Origin: Siniperca chuatsi
Lineage: Eukaryota; Chordata; Actinopteri; Centrarchiformes; Sinipercidae
DNA length: 64,000 nt
Direction: 5' to 3'
NCBI RefSeq assembly: GCF_020085105.1
Contig: NC_058055.1
Location: 17,302,822 to 17,366,821, forward strand
Shown here: piece after piece, positions 1 through 14,343 of the stretch
Numbering within the stretch: position 1 is the stretch's first letter
Layout: every line of letters starts with the position of its first letter
Position numbers and translations under genes: made by a program
Notes under the pieces: model-generated
Database searches by the model: none
The model's input: only the letters and a program-made list of their open reading frames with translations
Told to the model about the DNA's origin: nothing

Positions 1-2984
1 TCCTGTGACCCCACGGTTTACAGTGATAGTTTATGCTGTTTTATTATGGTACCATAATAAAATCCCTGGTGACATTTCTTGTAGCCTTACAATAAATTTA
101 CAGGAATGTTCCACTTTGATTCATTTGGTTCCAACAACATTCCCAGTATGTGTCTAAATGAGATTTCATGGTTAAGTAGATACCATCAGGGAGCATTCAG
201 TGATGGTTCCTGCTTTATTTTAATATGAAGGGGATTTTTAAAGGTTCTGGTCATGTGAAAATAATTTTCCATGGGAACCACATATTTTATTACAGGGAAT
301 ATTACTGGATTAAATAGCTAAAGAGAAATGTACCTGGAAACTGTATGGAAACGTCATTTGGAAACTCTTTTGCTATGGCTGTGATACTCAATAGTGTATT
401 TACAGTGAAGTCGCTGCTCTTTCTGGCAATTTTGAGGCATATGTGCAATCTCCTTCAGAGGAAGGCTGCTTTTTTAGTATGGCTGACAGTAGGAGATACT
501 GATCTCTAGGACTGCAACTAACGTTTGTTTTCATTTTCGATTGATCGGCTGATTATTCGGTTTAATCGATTAATTGTTTGGTCTATAAAATGTCAAAAAA
601 TACAGAAAAATGCCCGATATAATTTTCTAAAGTCCAAGGTGATGTCTTCAGATGTCTTGTTTTGTCTGACCAACAGTCCAGAAAGCTAGCCCCAGTTGGT
701 GCCTCTCATGCATTAGGATATATTCGGGTTACAGAGGTAACCATCAGTTTCACTAAAAGATTATTAGCCGGTGATGTCGGAAAACACAGAAGGTCATTTA
801 AAAACACTTACTGCTGTTCAGATGGTATATTTTTTCATCCAGATGGTTAATCAATTAATTTTTCATCCCCTATTGCTAAGTAAATGTCAAGGCTGATTTC
901 CAGATTTTGAGGTGAAATGTGTTGACTGAGAGGATGTGAAATGTCTTTTGACTCATGCAAAGATCCTAAAATGAACGATGCTGCTGAAAACATACTGCGC
1001 AGTATACAGCACCACAAATACATTTTTATTGCATGTAGTCTGGTCCACAGAGAACGTTGTTGCAAATGGGTTGCATTACAAAGGCAGGCTGTTACATATC
1101 AATGGGAGTGAAGTCAAATATAAAACAAATTTCTAATCTGAAAACATGGAATTTCAAATAACACTCGAGGCAGACTCAACAAAGGTGGCTGTTCTGTCGG
1201 CGCCGCGCTGAAAAGAGCAACACATACCATGTTTTTGACTGGCAAGAAATAGATTTTAGGGTTGAAGAAAATGCCTCATACCAACAATAGAGCAACAATT
1301 TGACAGTGAGCCAGGTTTGCTATCAACTTTATTTATATCTAGAGTGAAATCTCCACCTTTTGAGGATGAAATGTGAATGGCTATAGACCACACATACATA
1401 ATGAAATGGAAATTAGTGCTTAACTAGAAGGAGATTGTACTGTATATCATGAAAAGACAGAGTAGTACTGGAAGAACCACAGATGTCGTAAAGTGGTTTC
1501 TTTACCACTGCTATTCCTAATTAAAGAAATTCTTACTCCCACTAATAGCCTTTAGGTTTTATCAACTCACTGAATAGTCCATTTACTGGACATATCTGCG
1601 AAATTGACTCTCCTCCATTTCCTTCACAACATTTATGTTTATTTCTGACTGCAAAGGATTCTTGTGTGTTTTTCTCAATTGCATGCAAGAACAGATTTTC
1701 CACTCCATCAGTTTATGATCCAGTGTGAAAGAAAATGTCTTTACATATTAGCAGGCCAATTATGAAGACACGGGATGTATCCCGCTGTGTATTAATGTTA
1801 CATAAAGGGATTCATCTTACATAACATTAGCAAAGAACTAAGGCTGTGATCTTCAGCAGATGGATAGTACGACTTTTGTAATGACAGATAGGAGGTTAGC
1901 TAACTGTCTGACACAACTGACCAGTAGGTTTCACTCTAATCATTAAGTAATTCGCTCAAGTCATTAGACAGTTTACATTTGCTGATGTCCTGCTCAGTTT
2001 AAACATAGGGGAACCAGTTAAACCTAGTTTCCAAAAACAGGAAGGCCAGAAAGACAGTGTCAGCGTGTTCGTTTATTTGCAAAAGAAAAGTCTGGAGAGA
2101 AGCTATTCCTTAATTTGGCATTTATTAAAGAATTGGAGGATCAAAAGCATCTTGTACAAGGATCTTTTCTATTCAGAAAACCACAGTCAGCAAGCTGTTA
2201 ATCTGTAGCCATCATCCTAAAAAAGAGTGCTATTCTTAACATTACACAGAGTTTTAAATGAAAATGTACAACTATCTGATAGGTTTCTACAGAGGTGGGG
2301 AGGAGCTGTGGTTTAGACTTAGCTCTCCCTGCGGTGGTGCACAGGCTGGTCCCAGCCTCTTGGCACACGATTCCACCCTTCGTGTGGAGACAGCGCCCTA
2401 GTGGAGGAATCCTACACTTCCTCTGTTTGTAAGTTGCTAAAGTCTCTGCTTCGTTCCCCAAAACTGATACTTTTCCTCTCATGGTCATTACAATACATAC
2501 TGTCCTCAGTACATGATGTTCTTTCTAATATCCCAGTTTCTCTGTATAAATGTAGCCTGTTTGCATCAGCTAATCAACTTTTCCCTGTAGTCAGCAAGTC
2601 TGCAGGACAACACTTTGAATTGTTAAACCTCATGCCCTGTGTGTGTGTGTATATGTGTACAAACGTTTCAACATGGTATTAATATAATAGGCAAGCAACC
2701 ATACATTTAAATTTTTATTTCTCACAACAGGCAGGGCACTATGGGCAGTCATCACATGTTATCTTTTAGTGTACAGAGGTTTTAGCATTTCAGTCATTTG
2801 CTCACTAACTGAGCATCAGACCCTGCATGAGTATGATAAAAATTTGTTTGACCAAAAAAAATCTCAAAGAATTATTCAACATTTGGCAAATACACCGATT
2901 TGCTTTCTTGTTGAGCTTTAAATAAGAAGATCGAATCCATGAAATACCCAAAGTGTCAAAATGTAAATTCACCGATCTACCGGA
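1..2984. other. Gene-free left edge
   Basis: No exon of a recognisable protein is seen here. The short open frames lack family resemblance and splice context. The stretch is AT-rich and holds one partial MITE copy (listed separately at 508-690). It lies downstream of the minus-strand rab38-like gene, so part of it could be 3' UTR, but no poly(A) signal stands out. Confidence 0.5.
508..690 (+). repeat. Partial MITE, TGCAACTAAC family (5' end)
   Basis: Begins AGGACTGCAACTAACG and continues with an ATCGATTAAT-rich block and then TTGTTTGGTCTATAAAATG, as in the fuller copy at 35961-36327. Only the left half is recognisable. Related fragments lie at 11213-11357 and 16765-16870, so the family occurs four times in this window. 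It is a very common teleost non-autonomous DNA element. The superfamily is not assigned. Confidence 0.7.
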
Positions 2985-3600
2985 AGGTTAAGTGCCGGAC
3001 TATTTCTTGGCCAGGCACAATGTTAATTTGGGAGATTTATTGGTGCTGGTAGATGGATTTTGTTTGGACAGAGTCAGGCTAGCTGCCCCCCCCCCCCGCT
3101 AAGCTAAGCTAAGCTAAGCTAAGCTAGGTGGCTGCTGGCTATAGCCTTATGAGAATCAGAAATACTTTATTGATCCCCGAAGGGAAACTCTTTGTTACAG
3201 CAGCTCGCCTTTACGTCAGTGCACGCAGGAGAAAGTACTAGCAAAAAATGTAATACAATACACTATAAAAAACAGGTCAGAAAATAAATTAAGTACCAGG
3301 TGGGTATAAGTATAAGATAAAATAAGTGTGAAGTACCAAGTGGGTTTACCGGTTGATGATGATAATACAGTATAATAATACAATGTAATAATATAAGTAA
3401 TAAGTAGTGGTGCATGTACTGTTGAGTTAAGTGTAGTTTATTGAGATTATTAAAATATTCCACAGCAGTAATGGAGGTATATAATATCAGTTATATTAAA
3501 CAGACAGATCAATCTTTTTATCTAACTCTCAGCCAGAAAGCTAATGAGCGTATTTTTTTTCTTCGTAAAACTGATGTTTTAAAGGTCAAGAATGAATTTT
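2985..3600. repeat. Teleost interspersed repeat, interrupted by a second repeat
   Basis: The left part (about 2985-3145) contains GGACAGAGTCAGGCTAGCTG, a 12-base C run at 3086-3097 and about five tandem GCTAA units (3098-3125), then GGCTGCTGGCTATAGC. The right part (about 3485-3600) continues with CAATCTTTTTATCTAACTCTCAG and AGAAAGCTAATGAGCG. From memory of fish genomes these two blocks are normally adjacent. Here they are separated by the element at 3146-3480. Confidence 0.6.
3146..3480 (+). repeat. Inserted repeat with ACTTTATTGATCCC motif
   Basis: Starts near GAATCAGAAATACTTTATTG and continues with GATCCCCGAAGGGAAACTC and TTACAGCAGC, a motif that recurs at the ends of many teleost retroposed repeats. 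A diverged relative lies at 17450-17620 (AACTTTATTTATCCCAAGGG). The AT-rich rest, to about 3480, has no clear identity. It appears to split the older repeat around it. Confidence 0.55.
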
Positions 3601-4226
3601 AACGCTCAGTCTATATTAATCACAATAGATATATGTGAATCTGAAAAAATCTGAACATAATGTTGCACTTTGAGCTGGTGAACGACAGAAACCTGAATCT
3701 GTAGAAATCATTTCGTGGATCTCAGTCACACTAAAGTGTGGGGGCTGGGTGGATGGAGACACTGTCTTGTAAATCTTCAGCTTCTCATGATAGCCAATGC
3801 CACATCTCTGCTCAGGAGTTACTGAACAAAACACTGAACCTTTCTGTGTATACACCCCACGGGCTGCTGATTGTAATTCTGTTGCCCTGTGCTCATTGTC
3901 CAAAACACACAAATTATTAAATTTGGATTAAACTTAAAAAATGTAAAAATGCATTTCCTGACACAGTCAGCACTTATATTAGGTCCACGATGTGCATGGA
4001 ATTTAGGACTCTGCAGACATTGTCAGCATTTGCAGTTTTAGCTGTTTTCATATTTCTTAAAGACTTAATTTTACATTGGTACAAAGCTCTATCTGTTACA
4101 CAATTTTTCTTCACTAATCACTGTGGCCTAAGGCGATTTTGAATAAACAGTCCCTGAGCCAAACTTATCTCTGTGGCCGTGGCCTCAAAGCTGTTCACTT
4201 CCTGATTGTCTGTGACTGGTCAGGAG

Positions 4227-7200
4227 TCACCATTTCACACATGACGAGCAGTTGAGATGATCCTTCGTGGTGTTAGTGTATCCAGACAGGACGAGGGAGC
4301 TGGGGTCCCGCTCTATCATCGGTCTCTCCTCGTTGTTCAGGATGTGCTCTACCAAGCAGCGCGCTGCCTCCTCGATGTTTGCGTTTTCCTGAGGGAGGGA
4401 ATAAAAGAAGACAATTGTAAAGACGTCATGTACTTTCTAGCCACACCACACACAGCCATAGTGGCCGCAAAATAATTTCAATTTATCCAGTTGTTCATAT
4501 GACCAAATACCTGCAAAAATATTGACATATCCATGAGCATCAGCTGTAGTTTTAGTTTAGTGCTAATTGCCAAATGTTAGAATGCTAACAGGTTAAACTA
4601 AGATAATAAACATGGTAAACATTATACCTGCTAAACATCAGCATGCTAGCATTGTCATTGTGAGCATGCTCATGTTAACATTTAGCTTAAAGCACCACTG
4701 CAAAGCTGCTAGCATGGCTGTAGACGCTGGGTACAGTATGTACTGTTTGACCTAGACATTTACTTTTTTACTTTTACCATTAAAATGTTTATCTGTCATG
4801 ATAAAACACGGTGTAACAGAAGCACAAGTATAGAAGAATCACTAAGTCAGCAAACTGACTCAGCAATGTCAGTTACACAATATCTAAGCTAGTTAACACT
4901 AGCTAACATTAGCCACCACAAACTAACGGTCATATCAGACCAAGTGAGGCAGTAGCACCAAAACCCCTGAGTGTATGGGTGTGATTGATTGCTTAAGAAT
5001 TCACCTTTTCTTTTCTAAAAGGAGGATTGTGTTTTTTCTTCTTTCAAAAGTTATGCAGTCTCTCTTTAAAACATGATTAGCCTTTTTCCTCTCTCAACCT
5101 TTTGGCTTCCTTTGGTATAATGTCATTACATGACAGCCATGTAGCCATGAGTAGCCACATCTGTCAACAACGTCCGTATGTCAGAATGGAAAATACAGCA
5201 TATAAAAAAAATCAGATTTTGACTTAACTGACTAGCTCCCTTTTTTGCACACTAAACTAATGAAAGCCAGGATGTCACACACTGTTAGAAACACTATTGT
5301 TTCTGTCCTGTCTGCTTAGCCTTCATGTTCACTAACTACACTGCTGTCTCTGACTTGCACCCTGGTGTGTAACTCATTAGACGGGCTCTGGATGAGTAGA
5401 AAAAACAGAAGGCCAATTCGCACCAGACTGCAGACATTCCTCTATTTGTCTCTTGAGAGCACAGCAAATAATGTTTTCTAACTTTTAGTTTGCACAGTAA
5501 TTTTCTGGATCATTTATTTTTACAGTGGGCTTCTGTTGTAATAACATTGCTATTATTTTAGCCCATCAAATGTGTAGTTAACCTCTTCTGTAAATTATGT
5601 ATAGAGCAGATGACTGTGATTTAGCCCCAAATTAAGTCTTTTAGTCTTTGCCTCAAGTCAAGCCCCTTTACAACACAATCACGTATCCAGTGTTTCCCCT
5701 CTCGTACCTTTGCTGAGGTCTCGAACCAGCCAACAAAGCCATTCTCCCTGCAGAAGGAGTCGAGTTGCGGCTGCTGGGAACCCAGCTGGTCTGACTTATT
5801 GGCCAAGAGTACAGCTGGAACTGGCCTCCCATGGTTCAGGGTCACCTTCGGAGAGAAGAAAGACATGCTGGTTGTACAAACTATAATATCATGTAACTTT
5901 TTAGGCTATTTAAAGTTTAATTGTATGAGACTTTGTTGTAAAAAATACCCTTGTCTTATCTATCATTATGTATGTAGGATATAACAAATCTTAACTTGAG
6001 AGCAAGATACAAACATTACAAAATAAAGGTGTCAAGCTTGAAACAAACTAAATCGTACAATGTGTCGTTCAACCACGTCTGAAGACAAAAGTGTTTATGG
6101 CCGTTCTGAACAGCCACTTTCTTAGTGGTGAAAAGCCTGTCGTTATAGAGGGGTGAAACGTGATAATCATTCAAATGGGGATAACAGCACAACCTTTCCT
6201 TGAAGGCATTCATGGTGTTTCACTCGGGTGTACACGCAAAAAGTGTATTAAATAAAGTAAATTAATAAAGTCATTGTGTTGGATTGTCTGTTTCAGAAAG
6301 TTAAACCTGCGATAACTGATTTTTTTTTTGGCCACTTGGGGGCAGTGGAATCAAGATGTGAACGCAACAATGAAATATAATTAGCTTTTTTGCTGAAAAC
6401 AGTTCCCGCTGTGAGAGCCGTGAGAGTGAACAAAAACAGTAACGTTGTGGCCTGGACAGAAAGCTGAGGGGAGTTTAGGTTCAGGTGACAATTCTCTGTA
6501 GGTTCATCACTACGAGCACCACCTTTCACATTGACACTTTTTCATTTTACATTTTATAGATTGTTATCATAAACATATTGATTATAGCCACTTTAAGGTG
6601 TCAGTATACTTCAACATTAGTGCTTCTCGGATGGTAGATAAATAGCGTCTGAAACCCACTCCACAACAGAACTCAAAATTTCTGTAACTTTCCGAAACCG
6701 ACAATAAAACATGGTCGCTCACTTCACGCAGAAATTGGCCAGGTATATGAAGGTGAGAAAGTAAGCAGGGTTTGAACTTTTTTCATTTTTCACAAAATTA
6801 CTCCTACCAGTTTTTGTGTGTACAAGTGTATGACTGCAACACTGTGCGTTCCAGGAAAGATTGTCCTAAAATGTGGGCCATTTTCCCAATTAAAGTTATC
6901 ACGTCTCGCCCCTCTGTATGACAGCAGGCTTTTCACCCTGTCTTTGAGTGTGGCTGTTCAAAACAGCTATTTAAACACTTTTGCCTTCTTACATGGTTGA
7001 ATCACACCTAGTACCAACTCGTTATTTTTGAGCATATTGATACCTTTACAGAAACTGTCAGACACAAGTTCCCAATTCTGACGTCAGACAGGTGTGAACT
7101 ACAACAAGCAGTAGACATTGAAATACTACAATGAAAATTAAGGATATCTAGACTGAAATGTGGATGATATATATATATACCGTATATGATATTCAGTACA

Positions 7201-8409
7201 AGTTTATCTCATCTAACCTTAACTGTTACTTTGCTAAAGTGTGCAGGTAGTATGAATTTCTACACGTCTGTAAGGGACAGAATGACAGGAGAGAGAGAAA
7301 GTTTGTGCTTCTCTATTGGATGTTGACCACAGGTGGGTCCACTTTAGACGCCTCACTTTGGAGTCCAGGTCATCCTTCCACTTCAGCACGGCGTCGAACG
7401 TGGAGGCCCTCGTCACGTCAAACACCACCAGCGCTCCTACCGCCTCCCGGTAATAGACACGAGTCATGTTCCCATACCGCTCCTGTCCTGGGACGCATGG
7501 ACAGCCATCAGACACACACACATACCTATGTAAAGACACCCTTCAAGTCAAATTAAATCAACTCACAGCACAGTTTATTAGTGACAAATATAGGGAGTGT
7601 GAGTTTGTGTGTTTCTTTGTGTGTGTGTTTAATCTACAAAGCCATCATGTGACTGACATTACGAGCATGGGATCACTTGAGTTACAGCTAGGCACAAGAT
7701 CTACATTCCTCAACCAAGCATGAAATGACAGGGAGGGACGCACGCATCTGGTGGACGGACACACACTCAAACTGGGAGTTCACATCACTCACTGAAACAA
7801 AGTGAAGTAATTTTTTTGTATTCTAGTTTCAAGACACTTTTGAAAGGAGTTGATTGTATTGGAAACCAGCTAATATAATCTTACTGCTCTGGAAGAAGAA
7901 AACAGGAATTTAAGGATTGATGGGTTGAGAAATTGCTTGCTTGAGTTGGAGATGTTTTGCAGTGCAGTTTTCAAATGCTCCTACTTTCCTAAAACTGCCC
8001 TCAGATTGATTTCAAAAGCTTATTTCCAGAAGCAGCTTTAAGATCAAGTTTTCACAGCTGCCGAAGGCGAAATAAAAGGTTTTTTGTTTCCAAAGAAACT
8101 CTTTCCTACAGAAAATAAATCCTGAACTACACGCAGAGCTTTATAGTTTTAACAAGCACCTGATGCACAGTAAGCCTGTAAACCAGGATGTAGGCTGGGC
8201 TCGTTAACTAACAGACCTGCTATGTCCCACAGCTGTAGCCGGATCACAGTGTCATTGTCCCACTGTAGCACCTTCAGGGCGAAGTCCACCCCGATGGTGG
8301 CTCGGTAGTGCTGGGAGAAGATTTGATGGACGTACCGCTTGATGATGGACGTTTTTCCGACTCCCAAGTCCCCGATGACCAGGACTTTGAACAACAGCTC
8401 CTGCTGCAT
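4227..8409 (-). CDS. rab38: Rab38-like small GTPase (4 coding exons)
   Basis: Coding exons on the minus strand are 8409-8217, 7487-7357, 5845-5708 and 4388-4227 (624 nt, 207 aa; phases 1, 0, 0). The protein has the P-loop GDLGVGKTS (residues 13-21), the Rab32/38 signatures [20 protein letters not shown] and [20 protein letters not shown], the nucleotide-binding motifs NKSD (124-127) and ETSAK (150-154), and a C-terminus CSSCVKW with two cysteines for geranylgeranylation. The family acts in trafficking of cargo to melanosomes and other lysosome-related organelles, with BLOC-3 as exchange factor and VARP as effector. The CxxC tail and the YYREA and DVTR wording favour Rab38 over Rab32. Which teleost paralogue it is cannot be told. 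The start at 8409 lies just before the GTPase core. An in-frame upstream ATG at 8439 would add ten residues. Length is close to human RAB38 (211 aa). Confidence 0.93.
4540..4735 (+). repeat. Interspersed repeat, GCTAGCATTGTCATTGTGAGC family
   Basis: Contains ACCTGCTAAACATCAGCATG, then GCTAGCATTGTCATTGTGAG and TTTAGCTTAAAGCACCAC. The same blocks occur in the same order in the longer copy at 46862-47262. It lies in intron 3 of the rab38-like gene. Confidence 0.65.
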
Positions 8410-8817
8410 GGCTGCAGCTCGGCAAACAACAGAAAACAACTCCTCAGTAGAGTTATGGAAACTTTATGAATGATGCTGGTGCACTGGTGCACAGTATCAG
8501 AATAAAACTGTAAACTAGCCTATAATAAAGTCATGGACAGTAGAAAAATGTTATTAGGACATTTTCTTCCGTCCGATGCACTAAGTAAAAAATGTTATTA
8601 TGATCCAAAATCATCGAGATTTGCGAAAGAAGCGGTCGAGATCTCCTTTGATCACTGCAGTCCACCCGTTTAATCACACGACAGTCTGAGCCCGTTTAGA
8701 CTCTCCGCCCCTGTGAGCAACTCCAATACAGCTGCAATTAACTGGTGATGCGTTCATGCGATCTTCGTAAAAATCGGCTTCAGGATTTGTCATGCATTTT
8801 CTTGGATAGGTTCAGGA

Positions 8818-9250
8818 CCTTTACGTCAGTAAAAGTATTAATACCACAGCACAAATTTACTCTGTGACAACTAATAGTCCTGCATTCAAAATGTTACGTG
8901 AGTAAAAGTACAGAAGTATTAACAGCAAAATACGTATTACGTATCAAAAGTAAAAGTACCCATTATCATTAACATGTTTAGATTCAATTCAATTCAATTT
9001 TATTTATATAGCGCCAATTCATAACAGAAGTTATCTCATTGCGCTTTGCCTATAGAGCAGGTCTAGACCGTACTCTTTAATTAACTCTAGATGTTTAGAG
9101 GCTGATCATACACTATGTCAGTATGCAAAATCTTAATTTGCAAGGTAACTAGTTACTATAGCTGTCAAATAAATGTAGTGGAGTAAAAAGTAAAACATTT
9201 CTCTCTGAAGTGCAGTGCAGTAGAAGTATAAAGCTGCATAAAATAGAAAT
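8818..9250. repeat. hAT-like MITE remnant split by a second repeat
   Basis: The flanking halves contain AGTAAAAGTACAGAAGTAT (about 8911) and GTAGTGGAGTAAAAAGTAAA with TAGAAGTATAAAGCTGCATA (9175-9240), wording shared with the element at 16487-17135. Between them, 8984-9112 holds TTCAATTTTATTTATATAGC and GCGCTTTG, a separate, very abundant teleost repeat. The order implies that the latter inserted into the former. Confidence 0.55.
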
Positions 9251-11212
9251 AGGCCCTACTGAATTGTAATTAATCAATATTTCTGACAAAAGTTTAATAT
9301 TCTTATAGGAAGAAATTGTGACGTTTAAAATAAAAACCTGTTTTCATACAGTATATTTTTTATATTATATTATTTTTATATATTATATTATAAACATTAA
9401 GCCTAATATTCCGAGATTAAACAAGTAAAAATATAACTGTTCTTTCTTCTTTTTTTGAGATAGGCCTATGTACTTTTGAATGCTTGAATTATGTATATTT
9501 TATATTTGTTTTCATTTTTCATTTTATTTCCAATTTGTGTTTATTTATTTAATGTCCCTCCCAGCTGTGGGGTTAGAGATAAACATTGATGTTGGTTGTT
9601 GTTGTTGTTGTTGTTGTTGTTGTGTCTCCTTCCTGGTAGTTTAGAGAGGAAAAAAAATACTTGATTGCTAATGTAACTACGTGTTTCTGGATGATTTTTA
9701 TACAAAATAAGGATCCAAATAAAGAGATTAACAAAAAAAAACATGTAAACAATGTTGAATAAACGAGTATATTCATGTGCGCTAACTAGACGTTTATAAT
9801 CCTACAGTCTTTGAAGGCAGCAGCAGGACCTGAGGATTGCTGCTGAGCCGCTGTGCGTGCAGTTACGGTAATGGTGCTGATGAGGGCGAGGAGGAGGACG
9901 TGTGTGATGCTGCTGTTGTGTCCTGCTGCCATTTCATCCCCGGATCCTCACGGAAATATCAACAGTCCTGCTCAAATTAACCTGCATCTCGGATCATCTG
10001 TCGGTTTGCGCACTCAACAGGCTGGTTTACGCTTCAAAAACGGGTCAAATGTTGATGGTAGACAAAAGGCCTAGTAAATATGATGAGTGTTATTGATGCA
10101 GGTTATTCCTGTAAGCAATAACACAACCGCTGCTACTCTGGAGGATCATTTTTAGAAGACATAATCATCGATATGGGGTTTGCTTTTTACAGGTACTGAG
10201 CTCTTAACCTTAAGGTAGGTCATTATTTACTGATTTTATTAGGTTGTTCTCCTGAATATTAATCACTAAAGTAAAAAATACTCGTTCTGGCATTAGGTTA
10301 AGTATGCTGGGCCTCATGATTCAAACAATGTACTGTATTTTTTATAAACTTCGTGGGATATCTTATTATGAGTGTCACTGGAGGCCGTCTAAGAAGCAGT
10401 GTAAAATATCTATTATCAACTAGCAGCCATGTTAAGCAGCTTTCTCTTCATTAAGCTTATATTTGGCTAGCTTCAAGGCCTCATTATGTGTTATTGCTGT
10501 ATAACAACCACTCTACTATCTACACTGGGGCTGACTACGCCAATGTTTATCGAGTTGGAGAGGAGTGGCCTCCCCCTCCCTCCTTCCCCTCAAATTAGAT
10601 CACCCAACTGTAAATTACATCGACGCTGCTGAGATGATTTGAGCCTGTTAAGCTCTCCTCATGATGGCTACCATAATCCAAAAGAATCATCCATGTGGTC
10701 AACACAGTCTGTGGATTAAATGCACCTTTGCGTTTAATCTGAATCTACTTAAACACATCCTCTGTTTGAGATGTTTTGTCTCATTTATTGTAATTTTCTT
10801 CCCTATGAAAATGAATTTGAATGTGTGACAAAAGACGTCAAGACATTAAGATTTTGCGAAATGTAGACATGTGGCTTCCTGCTATTTCATGTGTGGGAAA
10901 AGCCCTACAAATGAAACATTAGTTCACATTTTGATTGATATTGTTATTGAGCAAAACTGCAGCTGCAAGGTCAAGACAATTCCATGTTTTAGATTTCACA
11001 TTTTGTGATGATCATTGCTGCAGTGGTTTTGTGAGACAGCGCACACATTTTATTTTTGAGTCGCAAAATGCAACTCCATTTTATCAGCATCATTGGCAAA
11101 TAAAGGCCACTCTTCAGCTTTTGAACAATTTTCATTTCAGTTTAGTTATTTCTTCAAAAGATTAGATGCATAAGAACTGGTCAAAACAATCTAATATGTC
11201 GTAATATAGATT

Positions 11213-11357
11213 AGAGCTGAAACAATTAATCGATTAGTCGAACGACAAAAAATGCCAAATCCTCAAATGAGGATTTACTTTTCTTTGTCATATTTGATAG
11301 TAAACTCAGTATCTTTGGGTTTTGGACTGTTGGTCAGACAAAACAAGACATTTGAAG
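11213..11357 (-). repeat. MITE fragment, TGCAACTAAC family
   Basis: Reads AGCTGAAACAATTAATCGAT at its left edge and TTTGGACTGTTGGTCAGACA at its right. This is the reverse complement of parts of the 35961-36327 copy with the middle missing. It ends about 60 bases before the rab39b start codon, so it lies within or next to the rab39b 5' UTR or promoter. Confidence 0.65.
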
Positions 11358-11415
11358 TCCTAATATAGATGGCCGAGTGAATGATTTTATTTTGTCACAG
11401 ATTTTATTTTGGTGA

Positions 11416-13476
<2,061 letters not shown>

Positions 13477-14343
13477 TTTACCTGGCTGCAGCATGTGGGG
13501 TGACAGGTGGTAATACTTCAGTGGACTCCACCTGTAGGAGATCTCTCTTGTCTTGGCTGCACTCGGGCCAGTTTTTTGGGTACTCATAATATTTCCCTGT
13601 TCAGTTACATACTTCACTTCTAGACATTGTTTTATCTTTCGGGCGCCTGTTTATGACTCCAAACTTAAAGACACTTTGTTGATGTTCCTAACAGGCGTAG
13701 AAGCACAAGAAGCATCCTAACCCCCTCACTGTTCTGTGTGCATGTGTGTGACTGTAAATAACCCTGCTGTCTTTGCAGCTCTTACCAACACTTCAGCTTT
13801 ACTGCACTTTTGGCCTTTCCTGATGTGTACAGTCATACTCCAGTGGCCAGTTATGTTGTTGGCGCACATCTCTTAAAAGACTAATACTAGTGTGTTTATA
13901 CTAATTTAAATCTGAATCAGTGATGCCAAGACTGGGCCATGCCTCTTCCTTTTAACGCATAATACTATACATATACTTTGTATAGACTATATCCACTGAG
14001 CGAGATGAGACAGACAGAGTACTGCACTACAAATCCTAGTGGCTTAATACATAAAGAGAGTGGAACATGAAAGTGAACTCAAATCGAACCAAAGTTTGAG
14101 ATACTGACTCTGTCGTGTTTGGTTGTCTGACTGCGACTTGCCAACAACTGCTGGAGAAAGAGTTTGCACTGTGAAAATGTTCAACGGTACATTTGCTGTT
14201 TGCTGAAAGAAAAAGCTACTACAGCTGCTAACTGATAGCCATTATAACCTGATCATAACAAGGATTTTTTTAATCAATATGGTAAGTACCCAGTTCATGT
14301 TTACTACTCTGTGTCAGTTTTACTGGTGAGAAAGCCTTTTATA
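13477..14343 (+). other. Probable rab39b 3' UTR, proximal part
   Basis: No coding potential is seen. It follows directly on the rab39b stop codon, and 3' UTR is the likely content. The first AATAAA hexamers downstream fall inside the fold-back element. A better placed one is at 16279-16284, about 2.8 kb after the stop. A long 3' UTR is in keeping with what I recall of human RAB39B, but no transcript evidence is available here. Confidence 0.4.

Noticed and set aside
9853-10074. 73-codon frame with a hydrophobic start between the two Rab genes
   Set aside because: Looks like a signal peptide by chance. There is no continuation, no homologous feature and no conserved motif.
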